Notes under the pieces: model-generated
What the model was told of the DNA's origin: nothing
Database searches by the model: none
What the model saw: the letters and a program-made list of their open reading frames with translations, nothing else
Assembly (NCBI GenBank): GCA_963700925.1
Contig: OY969553.1
Location: 2,294,001-2,358,000 of the forward strand
Length of the DNA: 64,000 bases
Direction: 5' to 3'
From: CAWJMD01 sp963700925
GTDB lineage: Bacteria; Actinomycetota; Actinomycetes; Actinomycetales; CAWJMD01
Translations under genes and position numbers: made by a program
Part shown: piece by piece, positions 56,567-64,000 of the stretch
Layout: every line of letters begins with the position of its first letter
How positions within the stretch are numbered: the first letter of the stretch is position 1

Positions 56567-57241
56567 TCAGATCCCCAGCAGCGTGTTGAGCTCGTCCAGG
56601 GACTTGACCGTCACGTAGTCGTAGCCCGGCGTCACCGGGTCATAACCACGGTCGAGCAGCACCAGGTTGCGGAAGCCCATGTCGTGCATCGGCATCAGGT
56701 CGTAGCGGGTGTGAGACGACACGTGGACGAAGTCCTCGGGTGCGGCGTCGAGCTGGTCGAGCATGTACTCGAAGGCGGCGTACCGGGGCTTGTAGTACCC
56801 GGCCTGCTCCGCGGTGAAGACGGCGTGGAAGTCCGCGCCGAGCCTCGGGACGCTCTCCTCGAGGAACGAGTCGTCGGCGTTCGAGAGGATGACGAGCTTG
56901 TACTGCTCGCCCATCTGCTTCAGTGGCGCAGGTACGTCGTCGTGCGGCCCCCAGCTCCTGACACCGTCGGCGAAGCGCTTGCCGGCGCCAGGGTCGACCG
57001 GGAGGTTCCACTTGCGGCACACGCGGGCGTAGGCGTCCTGAAGGACCTGCTCGTACGAGTAGTACTCCCCGCACACCTGGTCGTACCGGTAGCCCCGGAA
57101 TTCGGCGACGAAGCGGTCCCACGACTCGGCGGGGACCTTGTCGGCGAGCAGCTCACGGGTGATGGGCGTGATCTGGTAGTTGATCAGCGTGCCGTAGCAG
57201 TCGAACGAAACGTACTTCGGCCGGAACTGTGGATCGCTCAT
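56567..57241 (-). CDS. HAD hydrolase, type II haloacid-dehalogenase-like
   Basis: A 224-residue HAD enzyme. Nucleophile Asp14 is in YVSFDCYGTLINY, motif II serine and asparagine in LVILSNADDSFLE, and motif III lysine in GYYKPRYAAFEYML. VSSHTRYDLMPMHDMG stands where true haloacid dehalogenases have SSNxWD, so the halide-cradle asparagine is replaced by histidine. It may dehalogenate a 2-haloacid to a hydroxyacid such as glycolate, or be a phosphatase-like relative. Neighbouring glyoxylate genes favour the first. A GntR-type operator lies 50 bases before ATG 57241. Confidence 0.85.
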   Translation of the reverse strand: MSDPQFRPKYVSFDCYGTLINYQITPITRELLADKVPAESWDRFVAEFRGYRYDQVCGEYYSYEQVLQDAYARVCRKWNLPVDPGAGKRFADGVRSWGPHDDVPAPLKQMGEQYKLVILSNADDSFLEESVPRLGADFHAVFTAEQAGYYKPRYAAFEYMLDQLDAAPEDFVHVSSHTRYDLMPMHDMGFRNLVLLDRGYDPVTPGYDYVTVKSLDELNTLLGI

Positions 57242-57290
57242 GATGTGTGCCCTCTCGACGTTTCGGCGACAGTAATCACGCGGGTGAGAA

Positions 57291-57307
57291 TTGTCAACAG
57301 TTGACTG
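57291..57307. promoter_or_regulatory. GntR-type operator b (HAD promoter)
   Basis: TTGTCAACAGTTGACTG, 50 bases upstream of the HAD gene and directly after the SDR stop. It has the same spacing as the 58798 palindrome. Confidence 0.6.
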
Positions 57308-58054
57308 CTACCAGGCAAGTGCCGTGCGCTCGTAGAAGAAGCCGCCGGTGGGCCCGTCGTCCGTCAGCGTCGCCAGCCAGACCGGAGTGTCGGCACCCTC
57401 CTCGACTGGGCGATCGGCGTCGGGGCTCATGTCCGTTCGTGTGTAACCCGGGGACGCGGCGTTCACCAGGATGCCGTCGATCTCGACCTCGGCCGCGAGC
57501 ACTCTGGTGAGCATGTTGAGGCCCGCTTTGGAGACCCGGTAGGCGGGCGAGCTCGGGGAATCCGTGAGATCCAGCGAAGCCATGGTGCTCGACAGGTTGA
57601 CGATCCGGCCATAGCCTCGCGCACGCATCAGGGGGATCGCCTCTGACGCGCATCGCCAGGCGCCGAACAGGTTCGTCTCGAGGGTGTTGTGCACCTTCGC
57701 GAAGTCGGGCGTCGAAGCCCTGTGCTCGGGCCCGTCGATGGCGATACCGGCGTTGTTGACGAGGACGTCGACCGCGCCGTACTCCTTCACGGCCTGCTCG
57801 AACGCAGCGCGCACGGACTCGTCGTCGGTCACGTCCAGGGCCACTCCGATGGCGTCTTCGGTCGCCCACCCTTCGAGCGCCTGCGCGGCCTCCTCGGCCC
57901 TCCCGCCGTCGCGCGCAGCGACGACGACCCGGTACCCGAGGCGTGAAAGCTGGCGGCAGACCTCCAGGCCGATGCCTCGGTTGCCGCCGGTGACGAGAGC
58001 GACGCGCTTCTCGGATTCTCCCGCGGTCGCCGGACCCCCGCGTGCGGACGTCAT
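57308..58054 (-). CDS. Short-chain dehydrogenase/reductase
   Basis: A 248-residue classical SDR: VALVTGGNRGIGLEVCRQLS, VDVLVNNAGIAIDGPEH, IVNLSSTMASL with the serine, YRVSKAGLNML with Tyr and Lys, and NAASPGYTRTDMSP. It is close in plan to plant-type carbonyl reductases (the TGGNRGIG and SPGYTRTDM pieces). Substrate unknown. ATG 58054 overlaps the stop of the VIT gene, so the two are coupled, although they seem unrelated in function. Confidence 0.88.
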   Translation of the reverse strand: MTSARGGPATAGESEKRVALVTGGNRGIGLEVCRQLSRLGYRVVVAARDGGRAEEAAQALEGWATEDAIGVALDVTDDESVRAAFEQAVKEYGAVDVLVNNAGIAIDGPEHRASTPDFAKVHNTLETNLFGAWRCASEAIPLMRARGYGRIVNLSSTMASLDLTDSPSSPAYRVSKAGLNMLTRVLAAEVEIDGILVNAASPGYTRTDMSPDADRPVEEGADTPVWLATLTDDGPTGGFFYERTALAW

Positions 58055-58779
58055 CCCACGCTCACGCCCATGGCCAGTCCAACGAGGTACGTGGCCCCGG
58101 CGGCGAAGGCGCCGAATCCGAGCTGCCGGGTGGCGCCGAGCCACCAGGGCAGAGTCGTGGAGCGGGTGGCGACGGCTCCTGCCACGAACAGCCCCAGGCC
58201 GCCGACAGCGAGACCGGCCAGCAGCGACGGGAAGCCCAGCAGGAAGGGAAGCAGCGGGACGATCGCGCCGAGGGAGAAGGTCACCAGCGAGGACACGGCC
58301 GCGACCCTCGGAGAGGGCTTGTCCTGCGGGTCCAGTCCCAGCTCCTGGGTCACGTGCACGAGTGCCGCGCGCTTCGGGTTGCGGTGGATGTCGCGGGCGG
58401 CCAGGACCGCGGTGTCCTTCGTCATCCCCATCCCCGCGAACATCGAAGCGAGCTCGCGCTCCTCCGCCTCGGGGTGCTCACGGATCTCGGCGGCCTCCTT
58501 GGTCCACTCGCGGTCGACCTGCTCGTTCTGGGTCTTCACCGAGGTGTACTCGCCCATGGCCATGGACAAGGCGCCCGCGACCAGGCCGGCCAGGCCCGTC
58601 AGGACGATGAAGTGGGGGTTGGCGCCTGCGCCTCCCACTCCGGCGACGAGAGCGATGTTGGTCACCAGACCGTCCATCGCGCCGAAGACGGAAGCACGGA
58701 GGGCTCCGCCGGAGACGTCCGCATGGGTGTGGCCGACCTCGTCGGGGCCGGTCGGGATCACGGTGGAGGAGTTAGTCAT
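58051..58779 (-). CDS. VIT/CCC1-like metal transporter 2
   Basis: A 242-residue paralog of the protein at 48493, with the same order: LRASVFGAMDGLVTNIALVA, TGLAGLVAGALSMAMGEYTS, the Glu-rich cytoplasmic helices (EWTKEAAEIREHPEAEEREL), then PRVAAVSSLVTFSLGAIVPL and two more helices. Characterised relatives move Fe2+ or Mn2+. It starts the four-gene run VIT-SDR-HAD-GntR. The best GntR-type palindrome of the window lies 18 bases before its ATG, which may mean that metal supply is tied to this carbon pathway. Confidence 0.9.
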   Translation of the reverse strand: MTNSSTVIPTGPDEVGHTHADVSGGALRASVFGAMDGLVTNIALVAGVGGAGANPHFIVLTGLAGLVAGALSMAMGEYTSVKTQNEQVDREWTKEAAEIREHPEAEERELASMFAGMGMTKDTAVLAARDIHRNPKRAALVHVTQELGLDPQDKPSPRVAAVSSLVTFSLGAIVPLLPFLLGFPSLLAGLAVGGLGLFVAGAVATRSTTLPWWLGATRQLGFGAFAAGATYLVGLAMGVSVG

Positions 58780-58797
58780 GGGAGGAGGGTAGCCAGA

Positions 58798-58814
58798 TTG
58801 TTGACTGTTAACAA
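58798..58814. promoter_or_regulatory. GntR-type operator c (VIT promoter), best match
   Basis: TTGTTGACTGTTAACAA, a 17-base near-perfect palindrome (one purine/purine difference) centred on T58806, 18 bases before the VIT gene start. Confidence 0.65.
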
Positions 58815-58815
58815 C

Positions 58816-59376
58816 CTAGCCGAGGCTTGCCTTAGAAGAGGCGCCGCGCACGGCGTCGTCGAAGTGCCCCGCCAGCGCAGCAAGCGCCCGCTCGGTGTCG
58901 CCGTCCCGGATCCACTCGCAGATCCCGCGGTGCTCGGCCACCAAGTCGTGACGGCCCTGCGCTCCGGTCAAGGCCCCCAGGCAGAGCCTGGTCTCGGACA
59001 TCACCGTGGTGAACATCCGCTGCAGCCGCTGGCTGCCGGTCGAGGCCATCAGGGCGGTGTGGAAGTCCAAGTCGAACCTACCCACCGCCTCCCAGTCGCC
59101 CGCCCCGGCGGCGGTCTCCATCGCGGTGGCGCACTCGTCCAGCGCCTCGTACGCCGCCGCCTCGCAGCCACCGGCGATGATCGACCTGATCGCGGCCAGC
59201 TCCAGCGCCTCCCGCACGAAGGAGATGTCGGCGACGTCCTCGTCGGTCAGGGCCGGCACGATGACCCCTCGACGGGGCTCACTGCGCAGCAGTCCCTTTT
59301 CGGCGGGAGGCAACCGCAGGCCTGCGGGTTCCTCGGCACGAGGCAACCAGATGGTTCCAGCCGGTCCTTGGGTCAC
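58816..59376 (-). pseudogene. FCD-only GntR remnant (helix-turn-helix lost)
   Basis: A 186-residue reading frame whose part from EKGLLRSEPRRGVIVPALTD onward follows the 55745 GntR protein closely (LLRSEPHRGVFVPMMSEEDI there), through REALELAAIRSIIAGG, DLDFHTALMASTGSQRL and EHRGICEWIRDGD. The N-terminal 35 residues are unrelated, and the DNA-binding helices are missing. It could be a broken duplicate or, less likely, a ligand-binding modulator that forms mixed dimers. It lies between glcG and the VIT gene on the same strand. Confidence 0.72.
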
Positions 59377-59469
59377 GGTGTCTCTCCGACGTCGAGTGGG
59401 GTCAGGGTTGCCGCCGCTGGTCCATCAGCGGTGGATTCGCGAGAGGCGCTTCGGCGCGCCCGCCGCCGT

Positions 59470-59892
59470 CTAAGCAGGCTGCGCGGTCAGGCCCGCGCCC
59501 TGGATGCCCGCGATGGCTACGGCCTCGTCGTTGTCCGAGGTGTCACCGGAGACACCCACGGCACCGATCAGTGCCCCATCCAGATCTCGGACCAGGACCC
59601 CTCCGGGGACCGGGATGAGAGCCCCGCCGATGGCCGCGGTGGCGGCGGCGATGAAGTACGGCTGTTCCACCGCCCGGATCATCAACGCCCGCGATCCGAC
59701 TCCGAAGGACACGGCACCGTGCGCCTTGCCGTGGGCGATGTCGGCACGCTTGTTCGCGGTGTTGTCCTGACGCTGGAGCGCGACCATGTGGCCACCTGCG
59801 TCGAGTACCACCACCGCAAGTGCTTGGAGTTCGAGCTCGGCTGCTCGCCTCAGCGTCCTGCTGACGATGTCGTTGGCAGTTTCCAGCCTCAT
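59470..59892 (-). CDS. GlcG/HbpS-like protein
   Basis: A 140-residue protein of the GlcG/HbpS family: ELQALAVVVLDAGGHMVALQ, then QDNTANKRADIAHGKAHGAV and ALIPVPGGVLVRDLDGALIG, ending GVSGDTSDNDEAVAIAGI. GlcG genes stand next to glycolate oxidase and malate synthase genes in many bacteria; some relatives bind heme or cobalamin, but the enzyme role is not fixed. ATG 59892 lies one base past the malate synthase stop, so the two are cotranscribed. This is the second glyoxylate-type marker of the cluster. Confidence 0.88.
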   Translation of the reverse strand: MRLETANDIVSRTLRRAAELELQALAVVVLDAGGHMVALQRQDNTANKRADIAHGKAHGAVSFGVGSRALMIRAVEQPYFIAAATAAIGGALIPVPGGVLVRDLDGALIGAVGVSGDTSDNDEAVAIAGIQGAGLTAQPA

Positions 59893-59893
59893 G

Positions 59894-62071
59894 TCAGACC
59901 GCCAACCTCGGGTTCTTCTTGCTCCGGCGGCTGCCATGCAGGACGGGCTCGGTGTACCCGTTCGGCTGGTCCAGCGCCTCGAAGATGAGGGCATGTGCGG
60001 CATGGAAGGCGTGCCCGTCGAAGTCAGGTGCCATGGGTTCGTAGGTCGGGTCGGACGCGTTCTGCTGGTCGACGACGGCGGCCATCTGGCGCAGTGACGC
60101 CTCGACCTGCTCATCCGTCACCACGCCGTGCAGCAGCCAGTTGGCGACGTGCTGCGAGGAGATCCGGCAGGTGGCACGGTCCTCCATCAGCGCCGTACCG
60201 TTGATGTCCGGCACCTTGGAGCAACCCACACCGGCATCGACCCATCGGACGACGTACCCGAGAATGCTCTGGACGTTGTTGTCGACCTCGGCCAGTCGTT
60301 CGGTCGGCGACCACTCGACGGAGTCGGCGACCGGAATGGTCAGCAGGCTCTCGAGATCGGCACGGTCACGCCCTGCGATCAGCCGCTGCCGCTCGCGAAC
60401 GTCGACGTGGTGGTAGTGCAGGGCGTGCAACGTCGCCGCGGTGGGGGAGGGGACCCAGGCGCAGGTTGCGCCGGCCATCGGATGGACCACCTTGGTTCTC
60501 GACATCTCGGCCATGGCCTCGGGTGCTGCCCACATGCCCTTGCCGATCTGCGCATGGCCGGGAAATCCGCATGCCAGACCTGTGTCGACGTTCGCGTCCT
60601 CGTAGGCGGTGATCCAGGGCTGGGTCCGCAGGTCGCCCTTGCGCACCATCGGTCCGGCGTACGTCGACGTCCGGATCTCGTCGCCGGTGCGATCCAGGAA
60701 GCCGGTGTTGATGAACGCAACGCGCTCCTTCGCCGCGTGGATGCACGCCCTGAGGTTCGCGGAGGTACGGCGTTCCTCGTCCATGATGCCGACCTTGACC
60801 GTGTTCGGCGCGAGCCCGAGGATGCGCTCGACCCGGTCGAACAGATCGCAGGTGAAGGCGACCTCGTCCGGCCCGTGCATCTTGGGCTTCACTGCGTAGA
60901 TCGATCCTGTTGCCGAGTTCTTCCCCGCCGCAGGGCCGCGCAGGTCGTGGACGGCGCACAGCGACGTGATGAGCGCGTCGAGGATCCCTTCGGGCACCTC
61001 GGCACCGGTCTCGTCGAGGACGGCATCAGTCGTCATCAGGTGCCCGACCTGCCGCACCAGCAGCAGGGCACGACCCTTCAGGCGGAGGTCCGCACCGGAC
61101 GGGGAGCAGAACTGGAGATCGTCGTTCAGCGAGCGGGTGAACGAGTGCCCGCCCTTCGTGACCACGCCGGACAAGGTGCCCTGCATCAGCTGCAGCCAGT
61201 TGCGGTAGGCGTCCACCTTGTCGTGAGCATCTACCGCAGCTACTGAGTCCTCGAAGTCCAGGATCGTGGTCAGGGCCGCCTCCACCTGGACGTCCTTGAC
61301 CCCTGCCTTGTCGGTGGCGCCGACCGGGTCTGATGGGTCGATCTGGATGATCACGTGCAGGCCGTGGTGCCGCAGCAGCACCGCGGTCGGCGTGGCGGCA
61401 TCCCCCTGGTAGCCGGCGAAGGCGTGGTGATCGGCGAGCCCCACAGGGCGAGAGCCGCCGCTCACCGACAGTCCGTCCGCGTCCACCGAGTAGGCCGTCG
61501 CGTCGGCGTGCGAGCCTTCCCGCAGCGGGAAGTAGTCGTCCAGGACGGCCCGGGCGCGGCGAATCACCTCAGCTCCGCGCACGGAGTTGTACGAGGTTCC
61601 GCGGGCGAGGTGTCCCTCGTCGGTAATGACGTCGGTGCCGTAGAGCGCGTCGTACAGCGAGCCCCACCGCGCGTTGGCCGCGTTGGTGGCGAAACGCGCG
61701 TTCAGCACGGGCACGACGAGCTGCGGTCCGGACAGCTCGGCGATCTCGGGGTCGACGTCGGCCGTTTTCACCTGGAACGGGTCAGGGGCTTCGACCAGGT
61801 AGCCGATGCTGCGCAGGAAGGCCTCGTACTGCGTCGGGTCAGTCTGCAGTGACCACGTGGTCCGGTAGTAGTCGTCCAGCTGCGCTTGGAGCTCGGCGCG
61901 GCGCCGCAGCAGGTTGCGGTTCCGCGGCGCCAGATCCCTCACCAGCGCCTCCATGCCTCGCCAGAACGAGCCCGGCTCGATATCGGTGTCGGGCAAGGCC
62001 TCCTGCACGAGGAACGCATGCAGCTCTTCCGCCACGCCTAGGCGCCCCACAGCGACTCGATGATCGTTCAT
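59894..62071 (-). CDS. glcB: Malate synthase G
   Basis: A 725-residue monomeric malate synthase that condenses glyoxylate with acetyl-CoA. Family-specific stretches: PVLNARFATNAANARWGSLY near the N-terminus, LTTILDFEDSVAAVDAHDK with the Mg-binding Glu/Asp, VKPKMHGPDEVAFTCDLFDR, VGIMDEERRTSANLRACI, FINTGFLDRTGDEI and the catalytic aspartate region near RATCRISSQHVANWLLHG. The length matches form G (720-730), not form A. It would use glyoxylate made from glycolate. A GntR-type site and an IclR gene lie upstream. Confidence 0.97.
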   Translation of the reverse strand: MNDHRVAVGRLGVAEELHAFLVQEALPDTDIEPGSFWRGMEALVRDLAPRNRNLLRRRAELQAQLDDYYRTTWSLQTDPTQYEAFLRSIGYLVEAPDPFQVKTADVDPEIAELSGPQLVVPVLNARFATNAANARWGSLYDALYGTDVITDEGHLARGTSYNSVRGAEVIRRARAVLDDYFPLREGSHADATAYSVDADGLSVSGGSRPVGLADHHAFAGYQGDAATPTAVLLRHHGLHVIIQIDPSDPVGATDKAGVKDVQVEAALTTILDFEDSVAAVDAHDKVDAYRNWLQLMQGTLSGVVTKGGHSFTRSLNDDLQFCSPSGADLRLKGRALLLVRQVGHLMTTDAVLDETGAEVPEGILDALITSLCAVHDLRGPAAGKNSATGSIYAVKPKMHGPDEVAFTCDLFDRVERILGLAPNTVKVGIMDEERRTSANLRACIHAAKERVAFINTGFLDRTGDEIRTSTYAGPMVRKGDLRTQPWITAYEDANVDTGLACGFPGHAQIGKGMWAAPEAMAEMSRTKVVHPMAGATCAWVPSPTAATLHALHYHHVDVRERQRLIAGRDRADLESLLTIPVADSVEWSPTERLAEVDNNVQSILGYVVRWVDAGVGCSKVPDINGTALMEDRATCRISSQHVANWLLHGVVTDEQVEASLRQMAAVVDQQNASDPTYEPMAPDFDGHAFHAAHALIFEALDQPNGYTEPVLHGSRRSKKNPRLAV

Positions 62072-62135
62072 CGTCTTCCTTCTGCATAGCGGAAACTAAA
62101 TTCCTTGCACCGGAAGACTGCCGAAGTCCAGCATC

Positions 62136-62152
62136 AATGTCAACAGTGATCA
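62136..62152. promoter_or_regulatory. GntR-type operator d (glcB/IclR intergenic)
   Basis: AATGTCAACAGTGATCA. The core TGTCAACAGT is the same as in site b. It lies between divergent glcB and the IclR-type gene. A second inverted repeat GGAA-N6-TTCC is at 62091-62104. Confidence 0.45.
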
Positions 62153-62291
62153 CCACGTGGACTGGTTCCCCGTCGTCGTGCTGTTCGGATGCCGCTTGCG
62201 GTGGCAGCACCACCCCCCCGGTAGGGTTCCGTCATGCGGAAAGTGTTCTCGGGGCGACCGGCGGCCCTTGGCGCTCGATGTGTCGCTCGTC

Positions 62292-63038
62292 ATGGCTGAT
62301 CGTTCCGGCAGTGTCCAATCGGTCGGCCGCGCGTTCGCGATTCTCGAGGCCATCGCCGCTGCCGGAGGTGTGTGCAGCCTCTCCGACCTGGCGCGCGAGT
62401 CTGGGCTCCCCTTGTCCAGCATCCACCGCTTGGTTCGCACCCTGGTCGACCTCGGCTACGTGAGGCAGGAGTCGAGTCGCCAGTACGCCCTGGGCCCACG
62501 CCTCATCCTTCTCGGCGACGCATCGTCCAAGGTCATGGGGATCTGGGCCAAGCCGCGCCTGGCCCACCTGGCCGACGAGCTCGGCGAGTCGGCCAACCTG
62601 GCGATGCTCGACGGCGATGAGATCGTCTACATCGGCCAGGCGCAGTCCACACGGTCCGTGCGCATGTTCACCGAGGTGGGCCGTCGCGTGCTCCCCCACT
62701 GGACCGCAGTCGGCAAGGCGATCTTGGCCCAGATGAGCGATGACGACGTCCGCTCCATCCTGGCTCGCACCGGGATGCCACGCAGCACGGCCACAACGAT
62801 CACGGACCCCGACCTCTTCATCGCACATCTCCATGAGATCCGCGTACGGATGTACGCGGTGGACGAAGGAGAGAACGAGGAAGGTGTGCGATGCGTCGCC
62901 TCAGCCGTTCCAAGTGACACCGGTCGGTTGGCCATCTCGGTCTCCGGGCCGGCCGGGCGCATGTCGCATGATCTCCTGCAGCGAGCCGTCCCCCTCCTGC
63001 ACGACGCCTGCAACGCGATCGCTAAGGAACTCGACTAG
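62292..63038 (+). CDS. IclR-family regulator
   Basis: A 248-residue IclR protein. The N-terminal winged helix is VQSVGRAFAILEAIAAAGGV, CSLSDLARESGLPLSSIHRL and LGYVRQESSRQYALGPRLIL. The C-terminal effector domain has VYIGQAQSTRSVRMFTEVGR, LPHWTAVGKAILAQ and GVRCVASAVPSDTGRLAISV, the last holding the cysteine common in glyoxylate/allantoin-type IclR sensors. Divergence from glcB makes malate synthase a probable target, with glyoxylate as a plausible ligand (inferred). ATG 62292 gives the standard N-terminus. Confidence 0.92.
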   Translation: MADRSGSVQSVGRAFAILEAIAAAGGVCSLSDLARESGLPLSSIHRLVRTLVDLGYVRQESSRQYALGPRLILLGDASSKVMGIWAKPRLAHLADELGESANLAMLDGDEIVYIGQAQSTRSVRMFTEVGRRVLPHWTAVGKAILAQMSDDDVRSILARTGMPRSTATTITDPDLFIAHLHEIRVRMYAVDEGENEEGVRCVASAVPSDTGRLAISVSGPAGRMSHDLLQRAVPLLHDACNAIAKELD

Positions 63039-63388
63039 CCAAGAGCGGCAACGGCTTTCGCCTCCTGGCTGATATGGCCGGCCGAAGCACCGATCACGGG
63101 CAGGTGAGAGCGGCGACCATCGGCCAACTCACCACAAGCCATTCACCCAGGCTATGGCGCGTCATACCAGCAGGCCCACTACCGCGCATTCGGGCGAGCG
63201 CCAAGAATGGAGCGAGGTCTCTTCGCTGTCCGCCGGACCGAGGTACCCAGCGCTAGACACCGAGTCGTCCGCGAGCCGGGGCGGTTCGAGGACGCGTCCG
63301 CCACAACCTGACGAACCAGTCCCGGACTCGGCGAAACCGCCGAGTCCAGACGGGTCCCGTGCTGATTCACGAGAAAGGTTCTGAAGAT
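63039..63388 (+). other. 350-base gap with a strong 5'-UTR hairpin
   Basis: No gene was seen. GGACTCGGCG (63324-63333) and CGCCGAGTCC (63338-63347) form a perfect 10-bp stem with AAAC loop, ending 41 bases before the oxidoreductase ATG. No T-run follows, and no known riboswitch consensus was recognised. Confidence 0.6.
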
Positions 63389-64000
63389 ATGCCCGAAATC
63401 GTAGTTGTGGGCGGGGGCATCATCGGCGCTAGCGCTGGCTACAACCTGGCCCGAGCGGGTGCGAAGGTCACCGTGGTTGACAGGGAAGATCCCGGTACGG
63501 CGACGAACGCGGCGGCGGGGATCATCAGTGCCCTGGACGACAACCCACCGCACGCGGAATGGCCCGGGTACGCCTTTCCGGCGATGAGGTACTACTCAGA
63601 CCTTGCTGCCGAGTTGGAGGAGCTCGGTGAGACGGACCACTCCCTTCGGGTGATGGGTGAGCTGAAGCTGTCGATGGCCGCCGATCCGGACAAGGACCTC
63701 ACAGCAAAGCTCGCGCAACGGCAGGCATGGATCGACGAGTTCGGGTCCGGTGGCATCGGCAGCAACGTCCTCATCGGGAGGTCCGAGATCCGCAAGATCT
63801 GTCCGGTGCTCGACGGCCCGTACGTCGAACAGGCGATCTGGCACGACCAGATCGCCAACGTGGACGGACAGAAGTTCCGACGCGCCGTCCTGAGCGCCAT
63901 GCAGAAGGTTGGCGGCTCGTACCTGCAGGGATCTGCCGAACTGCGAGTCAACGCCGGCCGCGTCGAGGGGGTCGACGTCGGCGGAGAGTTCCTACCGTGC
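63389..64000 (+). CDS. FAD-dependent (DAO-type) oxidoreductase, 3' end outside window
   Basis: The first 204 residues of a flavoprotein of the D-amino-acid oxidase/glycine oxidase family. EIVVVGGGIIGASAGYNLAR and VTVVDREDPGTATNAAAGII give the dinucleotide fold and the segment following it. The helical region RYYSDLAAELEELGETDHSL and the strand GGSYLQGSAELRVNAGRVEG are also typical. The substrate-binding half is not visible, so it could oxidise glycine, sarcosine or a similar amine to give glyoxylate. That would suit the neighbouring malate synthase, but it is an inference. ATG 63389 is the first start; a GAGAAAGG lies 12 bases upstream. Confidence 0.85.
   Translation, partial: MPEIVVVGGGIIGASAGYNLARAGAKVTVVDREDPGTATNAAAGIISALDDNPPHAEWPGYAFPAMRYYSDLAAELEELGETDHSLRVMGELKLSMAADPDKDLTAKLAQRQAWIDEFGSGGIGSNVLIGRSEIRKICPVLDGPYVEQAIWHDQIANVDGQKFRRAVLSAMQKVGGSYLQGSAELRVNAGRVEGVDVGGEFLPC

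Noticed and set aside
58042..59988. A 648-codon plus-strand frame opposite VIT, the FCD remnant and glcG.
   Set aside because: Composition is His/Gly/Arg-rich without motifs; three minus-strand genes with clear family features explain the region.

Overview
The window is chromosomal DNA of a high-GC actinobacterium. Several things point to Propionibacteriales (the Nocardioides/Aeromicrobium kind), although the genus is an inference: GTP-dependent PEP carboxykinase, a complete conservon (sensor kinase, Roadblock, DUF742, small GTPase), a DevR/DevS hypoxia pair, a PAC2 protein, high-molecular-weight FabG, and a polycysteine leader peptide of the actinobacterial type.

Layout. 1-6.8 kb: end of an aminotransferase, a MobA-like/uridine-kinase-like fusion, and the conservon. 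6.9-15.7 kb: sulfur metabolism (cysK-cysE; a cysteine dioxygenase-rhodanese operon behind a Cys-rich leader peptide), PAC2 and TM2 proteins, small metabolic and regulatory genes, and two decayed genes. 15.7-20.5 kb: a DevR/DevS-type locus (universal stress protein, two-GAF kinase and TOPRIM protein on -, DevR and a DoxX-like protein on +) with two near-identical palindromes. 20.6-28.9 kb: tRNA-Ser(UGA) and a divergent lipid locus (TetR, acyl-CoA dehydrogenase, hotdog and YczE-like proteins on -; thiolase, FabG and MaoC on +). 29-42.6 kb: core genes: alkylation repair (AlkA-like plus Ogt), two MFS transporters, a penicillin-binding protein divergent from an LCP cell-wall ligase, tRNA-Ser(GCU), thiolase, PEPCK and a lipoprotein.

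42.8-48.1 kb is an accessory scar at tRNA-Arg(ACG). A 49-bp perfect duplication of the tRNA 3' part brackets a small integrative-element remnant. Its integrase is truncated at the 5' end and interrupted near the 3' end by an IS481-family element with a 14-bp target duplication. A second, internally deleted IS481-type element follows, then a second diverged copy of the element's left end, then two gene fragments.

48.1-54.7 kb is a copper-resistance island: copZ, a VIT-like transporter, copA, a secreted metal-associated protein, a His-rich YHS protein with an apparent frameshift, an FAD reductase and csoR. Its promoters carry TACCC/GGGTA operators.

54.7-64 kb is a carbon module: a decayed FAD oxidoreductase, a GntR/FCD regulator, a HAD dehalogenase-like protein, an SDR, a second VIT protein, an FCD-only GntR remnant, GlcG-like protein, malate synthase G, an IclR regulator and a partial FAD oxidoreductase running off the end. 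One related operator (about TTGTYRAC-N-GTYRACAA) recurs in front of four of the transcription units. This suggests a GntR-controlled two-carbon-acid regulon feeding glyoxylate to malate synthase.
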